Origin: CAZOHG01 sp964579725 | GTDB lineage: Bacteria > Zhuqueibacterota > JdFR-76 > BMS3Abin05 | Assembly (NCBI GenBank): GCA_964579725.1 | Contig: CAZOHG010000001.1 | Location: 84,683-148,682 of the forward strand | Length of the DNA: 64,000 bases | Direction: 5' to 3' | In this document: one piece after another, positions 25,390 to 32,827 of the stretch | How positions within the stretch are numbered: position 1 is the stretch's first letter | Layout of the letters: each line of letters begins with the position of its first letter | Program-made: the position numbers and the translations under genes | Notes under the pieces: generated by a model | What the model was told of the DNA's origin: nothing | The model's input: only the letters and a program-made list of their open reading frames with translations | Database searches by the model: none

Positions 25390-26544
25390 ATGTGGGTCTA
25401 TTCAGGCAAAATTACCTTGAAAAAATTGTTGGGGGAACGCATTTTTTATCGCGATTTAAACCCGGTTGACCCCCTTCTGCCCCGCTTTTCCGATATTCTT
25501 CGTGAAACGGGCCTGGAAATGTCCTTTGCCCCGCGCAAAACTTCAACTCATTACGCCAGAATTATTTTGCAGTTTCTACGGCGAAGTGCCCCCGCCTGGC
25601 CCAAACAAATTTTCTTTTTCGGGGACACCCCCGGAAACGACGGCGCCGTCGTGCAAAATCTGAGTCGATTGAGCGGCGCCCGTGTGTTCGGGTTTATCGG
25701 GCGGGACGCGCAAAACCAACCACCTCGCCTGGAAACACGTCCCCCCCTGTTTTTGGCCAATCGCTGGGAACTCATCGTGCGATTTTTCGAAGAATTGCTT
25801 ACCGAGGGATTGGACCTGCGGGCTCCAACGGCGGTTTTCTTTGACATGGACAAAACGCTCTTGGGCGCCCGCGGGCGCAACGATGCCCAGATCGACGCCG
25901 CCCGTATGGACGGCGTCCGAAACCTCATTCAACAAACGGTGGCCGACCGCTGGAAAGAGGAGCAATTTTTCTTTATCTACAAAACCCTTAATCAACCCGA
26001 ATACCATTTTTTGACGGAAGATAATCAGGATTACCTTGCGTTCATTTGCCTCATGATTATGGCCGGCGTGTGGAATTTTGACGAGCTGCTTCATCTCCTG
26101 ATTCAGCAGAAAATCACTTCCTTCGGGGATTTTCTCAACCGAACCGGAACGCGAATCCTGCAAAGCGCTGACGCCCCTGTTCAAAATTACTTTGAAGAAG
26201 TCCTCAGCGGCACCGCCGCGGGTGACCCCACACCCTTCAAATCCTTTCGTTACAAGGAATACGAAGCCACTCTGGCCCGTATCGACCGAACCGATTCCAC
26301 CGACCCCGCTATTTTGATCGATCAGGAAATCCTATTAACCCAAGAATTGGTGGAGCTGATTACCCTTCTAAAGCAAATACCCAATGTTGCACCGTTTTTT
26401 TGCATTTCGGACAAACCGCCCGAAAGCACATTTCCGCCACCCTTGAAAAAAGACCGTGCCGCTTTGCCCCTACACGACGTTCCAATAAAAATCGTAGGAA
26501 CGACAGTAGCGGCAAAATTACGCCGGCTCTTCTCCTTGTCGTAG
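25390..26544 (+). CDS. HAD-like protein with unusual motif order
   Basis: A 384-residue soluble protein that I do not recognise as a named family. A haloacid-dehalogenase motif I, FFDMDKTLLG, sits at residues 151-159. A segment that looks like HAD motif IV, FFGDTPGND (76-84), comes before it rather than after it, and CISDKP near residue 346 could be motif II. The protein may be a permuted or tandem HAD fold; this is inference. The ATG at 25390 is preferred because an AAGGGA site precedes it, and because reading further upstream would run into the terminator at 25329-25362. It is followed by convergent terminators. Confidence 0.75.
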   Translation: MWVYSGKITLKKLLGERIFYRDLNPVDPLLPRFSDILRETGLEMSFAPRKTSTHYARIILQFLRRSAPAWPKQIFFFGDTPGNDGAVVQNLSRLSGARVFGFIGRDAQNQPPRLETRPPLFLANRWELIVRFFEELLTEGLDLRAPTAVFFDMDKTLLGARGRNDAQIDAARMDGVRNLIQQTVADRWKEEQFFFIYKTLNQPEYHFLTEDNQDYLAFICLMIMAGVWNFDELLHLLIQQKITSFGDFLNRTGTRILQSADAPVQNYFEEVLSGTAAGDPTPFKSFRYKEYEATLARIDRTDSTDPAILIDQEILLTQELVELITLLKQIPNVAPFFCISDKPPESTFPPPLKKDRAALPLHDVPIKIVGTTVAAKLRRLFSLS

Positions 26545-26600
26545 GGAAACTTTCGCCTCCTTTTCCAATTATTTTTTTCAACAAGATAATTCCCTGTCGG

Positions 26601-26622
26601 GACGAAGTTTCGTCTATTTTTA
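26601..26622 (+). terminator. Possible weak terminator after the HAD-like gene
   Basis: GACGA-AGTT-TCGTC followed by TATTTTTATT, 57 nt after the stop. The stem is only 5 bp. Confidence 0.4.
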
Positions 26623-26625
26623 TTA

Positions 26626-26654
26626 TTGACAATTTCCGATAAAATTGCTAAAAT
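26626..26654 (+). promoter_or_regulatory. Near-consensus plus-strand promoter facing into a minus-strand gene
   Basis: TTGACA (26626-26631), 17-bp spacer, TAAAAT (26649-26654). Transcription would begin near 26661, pass through the 26671-26701 hairpin and run antisense to the gene at 26691-27029. No plus-strand gene starts before 27181. Confidence 0.55.
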
Positions 26655-26657
26655 GTA

Positions 26658-26701
26658 AAACGAAAAGCTGACCGGGACCGATCTTTGCGATCAATCCCGG
26701 T
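26658..26701 (-). terminator. Intrinsic terminator of the 112-residue hypothetical gene
   Basis: On the minus strand a 13-bp stem (ACCGGGATTGATC with GATCGGTCCCGGT, loop GCAAA) overlaps the last codons and stop, followed by CAGCTTTTCGTTTT. Confidence 0.75.
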
Positions 26702-27029
26702 GCTTTGGGCGGACTGCTTCTATTTTTGCAAACAGGCGATCTAATTCCTTTTGGAATTCTGCCCCGGTGCCGGGCTGTTCCAAAAGCTGAGATGTAGCAA
26801 AACCCGGTCGAAAAGCATTGGACTGTTCCCGGGCTAATTTCAACACCGTGGTTCGGGGGTGGGTTTTCACCGTTACAAAAGCCCGAACGAGATTTGCCAG
26901 AGTTGCTTCGTGAAAGACAAGGAGGTGTTTGTCCGTTTCAACCAAAATGCGTAAATGCCGATGTCCTGTGGGCGTTCCGACCAGGACCTGTTGAATCGTG
27001 TCGTTGGGGAAAATGAGCATTTGTTTCAT
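26691..27029 (-). CDS. Hypothetical 112-residue protein
   Basis: Not recognised. A small soluble protein with no signal peptide, having the look of an alpha/beta domain (HLRILVETDKHLLVFHEATL, then FVTVKTHPRTTVLKLA). A C-terminal helix carries alternating charges. Support for a real gene: AAAGGAG spaced 7 bases before the ATG, and an intrinsic terminator at its 3' end. It is divergent from the eRF1-like gene at 27181; an inverted repeat TTACATT/AATGTAA lies between them. Function unknown. Confidence 0.65.
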   Translation of the reverse strand: MKQMLIFPNDTIQQVLVGTPTGHRHLRILVETDKHLLVFHEATLANLVRAFVTVKTHPRTTVLKLAREQSNAFRPGFATSQLLEQPGTGAEFQKELDRLFAKIEAVRPKHRD

Positions 27030-27079
27030 CTTGTACTCCTTTTTTCCCGTAATGAAACCGGGCGTTTGGGTGAAGCGTT

Positions 27080-27101
27080 TTACATTTGGGGTTGAATGTA
27101 A
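27080..27101. promoter_or_regulatory. Inverted repeat in the divergent intergenic region, possible operator
   Basis: TTACATT and AATGTAA are separated by 8 nt, a spacing of about two helical turns between half-site centres typical of dimeric repressors. It lies between the divergent genes at 26691-27029 and 27181-28320. The binding protein is unknown. Confidence 0.35.
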
Positions 27102-27180
27102 GGTCGAACTGAATGACCAAAAACAAACGGTGGCAATTTAAGGGAAAACGGACGGAGAATCAAGATAAAAGGAGAAAGCC

Positions 27181-28320
27181 ATGATTACAATGGAGCAGAT
27201 TGAAGAATTGTTGCAGTTTAAGGCGGATCCCTTGTTCATGACCAGTTTGTACCTCAATGTCAACGAAAAACGATTCTCAAAAAAGGACTACGAGATTCAG
27301 CTTAAGGATTTAATCAAAGAACGGCGACAGGAAATCAAAAAGATGGATCTGAGCGCTGATGTGAAAGATTCTTTGGAAAAAGACTTTGAAAAAATTTTGG
27401 CGTACGTTACGCTGGAATTCGACGGGCGCGGCACGCGTTGTTTGGTTATTTTTTCCTCAACAGGGAAAAACTTCTGGCAAATTTACCGTTTACCCCAGCC
27501 GGTTAAAAGTCGATTGATTGTCAGCAACGAGCCCTACGTTCGGCCGCTAACCACACTTCTCGATGAGTACAAACGCTACTGCACGGTTGTGGTCAGCCGC
27601 GACAAGGCCCGCATTTTCGAGGTCTATTTGGGGGAAATCACCGAGCACTCGGATATTTTGAGCGAAATTCCCGGTAAAGTGCGGATTGCCGGCTGGTACG
27701 GCTTGGAAGAACGGCGCATTGAGCGCCACATTGAAGACAAAGTGCACCGGCACCTCAAACAGGTGGCTGATGCCACATTGGAGTTTTTCAAAGAAAGAAA
27801 ATTCGACTGGCTCATTTTGGGGGGCAAAAAGGAAATCCTTGGCGCTTTTGAACGCCATTTACACACTTATTTACAAGAACGCATTGTGGGGCGCGTCGAT
27901 CTGGAACCCGACACGTCCTTGCCCAACGCACTGAGCAAGACACAAGAAATTGCGCGTCAGGTGGAACGGGAAGAAGAACGACAATTAATTCAGCGTCTGA
28001 TGGACGAAGCAAATTCCAACGGCCTGGGGGTTTTCGGTCTGGAGAACACATTGAAAGCGCTTTGGCAGGGGCAAGTTAATATCCTCATCTTAAAGGATGA
28101 CCTGTCCGTTCCCGGCTACGTTTGTCCCAAGTGCGGCTATATGAGTGCGGAAGATTCGGACTGCCCGATCGACCAAATTCAAATGAATGCCACGCCAGAC
28201 GTGTTAGAAGAAGCGGTGGAATCGGCCATTCTTCAAAATTGTGAGATCGAACATGTATTGGAATCGCAAGAATTAGACAATATTGGCGGAATTGGTGCTA
28301 TTTTGCGGTTCAAGGTTTGA
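27181..28320 (+). CDS. Bacterial eRF1-like (baeRF/VLRF1-type) protein
   Basis: A 379-residue protein with the layout of bacterial archaeo-eukaryotic release-factor homologues. An N-terminal domain is followed by a peptidyl-hydrolase-like middle domain (YCTVVVSRDKARIFEVYLGE, then a loop and helix ERRIERHIEDKVHRHLKQVAD). The last domain is L7Ae-like (VNILILKDDLSVPGYVCPKC). Where eRF1 has GGQ, this protein has GWYGLEE (171-177), so the catalytic Gln is not preserved. Three cysteines (315, 318, 328) could bind zinc. In this family, roles in ribosome rescue or quality control have been proposed; none is shown here. AAAAGGAG precedes the ATG; a terminator follows. Confidence 0.75.
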   Translation: MITMEQIEELLQFKADPLFMTSLYLNVNEKRFSKKDYEIQLKDLIKERRQEIKKMDLSADVKDSLEKDFEKILAYVTLEFDGRGTRCLVIFSSTGKNFWQIYRLPQPVKSRLIVSNEPYVRPLTTLLDEYKRYCTVVVSRDKARIFEVYLGEITEHSDILSEIPGKVRIAGWYGLEERRIERHIEDKVHRHLKQVADATLEFFKERKFDWLILGGKKEILGAFERHLHTYLQERIVGRVDLEPDTSLPNALSKTQEIARQVEREEERQLIQRLMDEANSNGLGVFGLENTLKALWQGQVNILILKDDLSVPGYVCPKCGYMSAEDSDCPIDQIQMNATPDVLEEAVESAILQNCEIEHVLESQELDNIGGIGAILRFKV

Positions 28321-28343
28321 ACCGCCGCACCCGCCCCACGTTC

Positions 28344-28371
28344 GCCGTCCCTGCACGGGATGGCTTTTTTT
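28344..28371 (+). terminator. Intrinsic terminator after the eRF1-like gene
   Basis: An 8-bp stem GCCGTCCC/GGGATGGC with one G-U pair, a 5-nt loop and TTTTTTT, 23 nt after the stop. Confidence 0.85.
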
Positions 28372-28402
28372 GCATAAAACCGTTTAAAAAGGGCTACGCA
28401 GG

Positions 28403-29422
28403 ATGAACCAATTAAGACGAGACCCGGTCACCGGACGATGGTCGATAATTCTTTCGGAAGAATTTAAGCTGAACGATTTAACGGACAATTTTCCGGCTAC
28501 CCGTCAGAGTCCTGAAATCTGCCCTTTCTGTGAAGGAAACGAAGATTTGACCCCACCGGAAATTTACGCCCTTCGCCCGCCCGATTCCAAACCCAACACG
28601 CCGGGCTGGCAGGTGCGCGTAATTCCGGATCGCTACCCGATTTTGGAATCCCACGGTGACGTGGACAATCGGGCTGTCGGGATGTACGACATGCTCAACG
28701 GGGTGGGAAAGCACGAAATCCTTGTTGAACACCCTCAGCACGATATACAAATACCGGATTTCTCGCCGGAACATTTTGTCCGTGTCCTCAAAACCATGCA
28801 ATTTCGCATTCGGGAACTCAAAAAAGACCCGCGTTTTCGCTACGTGTTGATTCACAAAAATTACGGTGAGGCTTCGGGCAATACGCTCCGGCACGCCTAT
28901 TCCCAAATTCTGGCGACACCCATTACCCCCAGACGAATGCGCGACGAATTGGTAAATGCCAGGGACTATTTTGCTTACAAGGAACGCTGCGTTTTTTGTG
29001 ACATCGTGTCACAGGAATTAGAAAGCGGGGAACGGGTGGTCTTAAATGACGGGCATTTTTTGGCTTTTGAGCCTTTTGCAACGGGGCGCCCTTTTGAAAC
29101 GTGGATTATTCCTCAACAACACGAAACTTTTTTTGAAGACAACACCCGGCTCGAGGCTCTGGCGCAGGTGCTGATTACCGTGTTTCGAAGAATTCGAGAT
29201 GTGCTCAATAATCCACACTATATCTTGTCGCTTCACAACGGCCCCAATATTTCGGTGGCGGTTAAGCGGCGCTATTGGAAAACCCTCAAAAAGGATTTTC
29301 ATTGGCATTTTGAAATTGTGCCGAGGCTTCGAAATCGCAACAGCTTCGAGCTTGGTTCCGGAATTCCGGTAAACCCTGTTTCTCCAGAAAAAGCAGCAGC
29401 TATTTTGCGGGAAAAGCTGTGA
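28403..29422 (+). CDS. galT: Galactose-1-phosphate uridylyltransferase-like protein with substituted nucleophile
   Basis: A HIT-superfamily nucleotidyltransferase of 339 residues with the two-domain GalT layout. The opening LRRDPVTGRWSIILSE, a zinc-type CPFC (40-43), and VRVIPDRYPIL are present, and the C-terminal domain has FHWHFEIVPRL. GalT forms a uridylyl-enzyme on the second His of an HPHxQ motif. Here the site reads HAYSQ (164-168), so the nucleophile position is Tyr166. First-His and zinc positions are kept. It may have lost or changed activity; related ADP-glucose or Ap4A phosphorylases also use the His. The symbol indicates the family only. The end overlaps the next gene by 4 nt. Confidence 0.85.
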   Translation: MNQLRRDPVTGRWSIILSEEFKLNDLTDNFPATRQSPEICPFCEGNEDLTPPEIYALRPPDSKPNTPGWQVRVIPDRYPILESHGDVDNRAVGMYDMLNGVGKHEILVEHPQHDIQIPDFSPEHFVRVLKTMQFRIRELKKDPRFRYVLIHKNYGEASGNTLRHAYSQILATPITPRRMRDELVNARDYFAYKERCVFCDIVSQELESGERVVLNDGHFLAFEPFATGRPFETWIIPQQHETFFEDNTRLEALAQVLITVFRRIRDVLNNPHYILSLHNGPNISVAVKRRYWKTLKKDFHWHFEIVPRLRNRNSFELGSGIPVNPVSPEKAAAILREKL

Positions 29423-29913
29423 ACCTTTTGTTTTCACCGGACACTCTTCCCATTGATTCCGGAACCTACGTTCTTTGGATTCGGCTACAAAAAGCAAAGA
29501 AACTGACTTTTTCTTCTCTGGGAAGCGCTGTTTTTTTGCCGGGCTTTTATTCCTACACTGGACGCGACAGCCGCCGGTTGCGTGCTCGGCTTTCGCGGCA
29601 TTTGAAAACACAGAAAAACTGCCACTGGCACGTGGATTGGCTGTTGACGAGGGAAGCTTCTGTGGTTCAAATTTGGGTTTATGCCAATCACCCCGAGTGG
29701 GAATGCCGGGTCAATCAGCTACTGGAAAAATTACCCGGTGCAAGCATCCCCCTTCCGGGTTTCGGTTCCAGTGATTGTACAAGTGGATGCCGGGCGCATC
29801 TGATTCAACATCCGGTTTTGGTCAAACCAGGCCTGTTGTCACTTCAGCCGGATTGGATTCTTATTCCCGAAAAATCAACGAAGGTTCTGGTGACGGGATT
29901 TTCGATTTCGTAA
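29419..29913 (+). CDS. DUF123 / GIY-YIG-like domain protein
   Basis: A 164-residue protein of the DUF123 family, related to the GIY-YIG nuclease fold and found fused to endonuclease III in some archaea. Signatures seen are GTYVLWIRL, FLPGFYSYTGRDSRRLRARL, HWHVDWLL and the conserved GFGSSDCTSGCRAHL near residue 110-124. The GTG start overlaps the galT stop (GTGA), so the two are translationally coupled. Activity on DNA is plausible from the fold but not shown. The GalT/DUF123 pairing has no obvious metabolic logic. Confidence 0.85.
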   Translation: MNLLFSPDTLPIDSGTYVLWIRLQKAKKLTFSSLGSAVFLPGFYSYTGRDSRRLRARLSRHLKTQKNCHWHVDWLLTREASVVQIWVYANHPEWECRVNQLLEKLPGASIPLPGFGSSDCTSGCRAHLIQHPVLVKPGLLSLQPDWILIPEKSTKVLVTGFSIS

Positions 29914-29932
29914 AAATCAATGAGGAGAAAAA

Positions 29933-30511
29933 ATGAATATTGTACGAGAACGGGGCGTCGGGTGGATTGAAGTCATTTGTGGACCCATGTACAGCGGAAA
30001 AACAGAGGAACTTATTCGGCGTCTGCGGCGTGCACAGATCGCCAAACAAAAAGTAGCAATATTCAAACCCAAAATCGACACCCGGTACAGTGACGACCAC
30101 ATTGTTTCGCACAGTGAACAACAACTCCCGTCCATTTCAGTGGAAACCGTCGAAGGAATTCGCCAACACGTTGGCCAAGCCGATGTCATTGGAATTGACG
30201 AGGCACAATTTTTCGGAATGGACCTGGTGCCTTTCTGTCAAGAATTGGCTGACGCCGGAAAACGGATCATTGTGGCGGGCCTGGACTTGGATTATCGCGG
30301 CGAACCCTTTGAGCCTATTCCTCAGCTCCTTGCCGTAGCCGAGTACATTACCAAAACGCTGGCGATTTGCATGGTTTGTGGAAATCCGGCCAGCCGAACG
30401 CAACGCCTCACGGACGACAAAGCGCGTGTAGTGGTGGGTGGTCAAAACATTTACGAAGCCCGCTGCCGCCGCCACTTTGAACCACCTTCAAATAAAAAAC
30501 AGGGTGAGTAA
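29933..30511 (+). CDS. tdk: Thymidine kinase (type II)
   Basis: Phosphorylates deoxythymidine to dTMP with ATP for salvage. The 192-residue protein has P-loop GPMYSGKTEELIRRL, the Walker B/active Glu VIGIDEAQFF, and a zinc-binding lasso (CMVCGNPASRTQR with YEARCRRHF). Normal length for the TK1-like bacterial form. Ribosome site TGAGGAG spaced 6 bases before the ATG. It starts a run of nucleoside-salvage genes (nucleoside transporter, purine nucleoside phosphorylase). Confidence 0.96.
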   Translation: MNIVRERGVGWIEVICGPMYSGKTEELIRRLRRAQIAKQKVAIFKPKIDTRYSDDHIVSHSEQQLPSISVETVEGIRQHVGQADVIGIDEAQFFGMDLVPFCQELADAGKRIIVAGLDLDYRGEPFEPIPQLLAVAEYITKTLAICMVCGNPASRTQRLTDDKARVVVGGQNIYEARCRRHFEPPSNKKQGE

Positions 30512-30567
30512 CCCGGGGTAAATGCGATTTCCCCAAATGGCATGGAATTCTGACTGGAGGTTTCTGA

Positions 30568-31836
30568 ATGATTGAGCGTTTGATCAGTTTCAGCGGCATT
30601 TTTGTTCTTTTGGGCATTGCCTGGCTGATGTCCAACAACCGGCGGAAAATCCCGTACCGCACCGTCTGGGTCGGGATTGCCTTGCAGCTCCTGTTTGCTG
30701 TCATTATCTTGCGAACAAAACCGGGCCTTTTGCTTTTCGACTACTCCCGATTGGTCATTAACAAGCTGTTAAGCTTCACCGACTACGGTTCGGCTTTCCT
30801 CTTCGGGAACATTTACCGTTCCACTCCGGATATTGTGAGGGAATTGGGGGGGAGCGGCCCCTTCCAACTGGTGGACGGCGCTACGGGACATTTTGTCAAT
30901 ATTGGAACCATTTTTGCGATTCATGTTTTACCCACAATTATCTTCTTCGCTTCTTTGATGTCCATTTTGTACCACTGGGGCGTGATGCAGCGCATTGTTG
31001 CCGCAATGGCCTGGATCATGACCAAAGCCATGAAAGTAAGCGGGGCTGAGTCCCTTTCCGCCGCTTCCAATATTTTCGTTGGACAAACGGAAGCCCCTTT
31101 AGTCATTAAGCCTTACGTCGCCACCATGACCATGTCCGAGTTAATGGCCATTATGGTGGGGGGCTTTGCCACCGTGGCCGGCGGCATCATGGCGGCGTAC
31201 GTGCGCTTTGGAATCGACCCCGGGCATCTCATGGCGGCCAGTGTGATGTCGGCTCCGGCAGCATTGGTCATGGCCAAAATTATTTACCCGGAAACGCAAA
31301 AACCCAAAACAGCCGATTCTGTTCATGTGAACATTGAAAAAACCACGGAAAATGTCATTGATGCAGCCGCTCAGGGAGCCGCCGAAGGCCTTAAATTGGC
31401 ACTGAATGTGGCGGCCATGTTGCTGGCGTTTATCGCTTTGATTGCCATGCTCAACTACGGATTGGGTTTTCTGCACACCAGCCTGAAACAAATTTTCGGC
31501 TACATTTTCATGCCCATTTCTTTTTTCATGGGGGTTCCCACCAAGGATCTGGTTGAATTCGGCAACCTCCTGGGTACAAAAATCTCAATTAACGAATTTG
31601 TGGCGTACGTGGAGTTGGGTGCGGTGAAAAGTCAGCTTTCACCCCGCACGGTGATTATTGCCACTTACGCACTCTGTGGATTCGCCAATTTCAGTTCCAT
31701 TGCCATTCAGATTGGCGGGATCGGCGGCATTGCCCCAAACCGCCGGAGTGATTTGGCCAAATTGGGCCTTCGTGCCATGTTTGGAGGCGCTCTGGCTTCG
31801 TGGCTAACCGCCACCATCGCCGGCATGATTATCTAA
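30568..31836 (+). CDS. nupC: Concentrative nucleoside transporter (CNT/NupC family)
   Basis: A 422-residue inner-membrane transporter that takes up nucleosides with Na+ or H+. The family features are present: GTIFAIHVLPTIIFFASLMS, the substrate-site motif SNIFVGQTEAPLVIKPY and, in the second half, CGFANFSSIAIQIGG. About ten hydrophobic helices and re-entrant loops are visible. The start ATG follows GGAGG. The gene lies between thymidine kinase and purine nucleoside phosphorylase, matching uptake followed by intracellular salvage. Nucleoside preference is not predictable. Confidence 0.94.
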   Translation: MIERLISFSGIFVLLGIAWLMSNNRRKIPYRTVWVGIALQLLFAVIILRTKPGLLLFDYSRLVINKLLSFTDYGSAFLFGNIYRSTPDIVRELGGSGPFQLVDGATGHFVNIGTIFAIHVLPTIIFFASLMSILYHWGVMQRIVAAMAWIMTKAMKVSGAESLSAASNIFVGQTEAPLVIKPYVATMTMSELMAIMVGGFATVAGGIMAAYVRFGIDPGHLMAASVMSAPAALVMAKIIYPETQKPKTADSVHVNIEKTTENVIDAAAQGAAEGLKLALNVAAMLLAFIALIAMLNYGLGFLHTSLKQIFGYIFMPISFFMGVPTKDLVEFGNLLGTKISINEFVAYVELGAVKSQLSPRTVIIATYALCGFANFSSIAIQIGGIGGIAPNRRSDLAKLGLRAMFGGALASWLTATIAGMII

Positions 31837-31949
31837 TTGCACGTCTCATGGGCTCGACCGTAAATGTGGTTCGCTACTTTTGGCGCCATCGGAAAGAAGG
31901 GATGTCCCTATTGAGGCACAAAACACGGAACAAAACAAGTGGCAAAACA

Positions 31950-32771
31950 ATGTCGATTTACCAAAAGAAATTACAGGAAGCCAGTGATTTTCTCGCGGAG
32001 CGAGTGAAGAAATTCCCCCGGATCGCTGTCATTCTCGGCTCCGGATTGGGCAATTTTGCAGATGAATTGGACCACACCATCGAAGTTCCCACAAAGGAAA
32101 TTCCCCATTATCCGATTTCAACTGTTCCCGGTCACGCAGGGCGCTGGGTATTTGGCGAGGTCTCGGGCAAATACATCCTTGCCATGAAAGGCCGCGTCCA
32201 TTTCTACGAAGGATATCCGATGGAGCAGGTTGTTTTTCCTGCCCACCTCATGGCAACCATTGGCGTTCAAACCTTGCTCGTAACCAATGCGTCGGGGGGC
32301 GTGAACCCCCTTTTTGAGCCGGGCGACCTCATGCTAATCGAAGACCACATCAACCTTTTCTTTGCCAATCCGCTTCGGGGCAAAGAGAGCTCCACATTGG
32401 GGCCGCGTTTTCCGGACATGTCCCAACCCTACAACAAGGAACTCCAGGCGCTGGCCTTGCGGGTGGCACAAGAGGAGGGAATTTTACTGAAAAAGGGTGT
32501 GTTGGTCGGAAGTCGGGGACCCACTTACGAAACGGCGGCTGAAATTCGCATGTTTCAGCGGTTGGGGGGCGACGCGGCCACCATGTCCACCGTACCGGAA
32601 GTCATCGCTGCCAATCAGAGAGGCTTGCGGGTTTTGGGCATTTCCTGTATTACCAACATGGCCACGGGACTTTCTGCCCAACCGCTGACGCACGAAGAGG
32701 TGACACTTGTGGCGGATCAGGTTCAGCAAAAATTTCACCGGTTGGTAAAAGCCATTTTACAAGCTCTTTAG
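31950..32771 (+). CDS. punA: Purine nucleoside phosphorylase (trimeric PNP/MTAP family)
   Basis: Cleaves purine (deoxy)nucleosides with phosphate to the free base and (deoxy)ribose 1-phosphate. The 273-residue protein has the phosphate-site ILGSGLGNF, GRVHFYEGYPMEQVVFP, LLVTNASGGVNP and GDLMLIEDHINLF. It also has the base-recognition segment SRGPTYETAAEIRMF and then TMSTVPEVIAANQ. These fit the trimeric guanosine/inosine-preferring class. I use the ATG at 31950, just before the conserved N-terminus. The reading frame extends upstream into nupC, but that part is not family-like, and the ribosome site is weak. An ATG at 31902 is an alternative. Confidence 0.94.
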   Translation: MSIYQKKLQEASDFLAERVKKFPRIAVILGSGLGNFADELDHTIEVPTKEIPHYPISTVPGHAGRWVFGEVSGKYILAMKGRVHFYEGYPMEQVVFPAHLMATIGVQTLLVTNASGGVNPLFEPGDLMLIEDHINLFFANPLRGKESSTLGPRFPDMSQPYNKELQALALRVAQEEGILLKKGVLVGSRGPTYETAAEIRMFQRLGGDAATMSTVPEVIAANQRGLRVLGISCITNMATGLSAQPLTHEEVTLVADQVQQKFHRLVKAILQAL

Positions 32772-32827
32772 CAATCGGCATGTAACGGTTTTCCGGAATT
32801 TTCAAAAGCAATCTTCGGGAGAATTTT

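Noticed and set aside
31800..31949. 50-codon N-terminal extension of purine nucleoside phosphorylase
   Set aside because: It overlaps the end of nupC, is rich in Arg/His with no family similarity, and the conserved PNP start fits the ATG at 31950.
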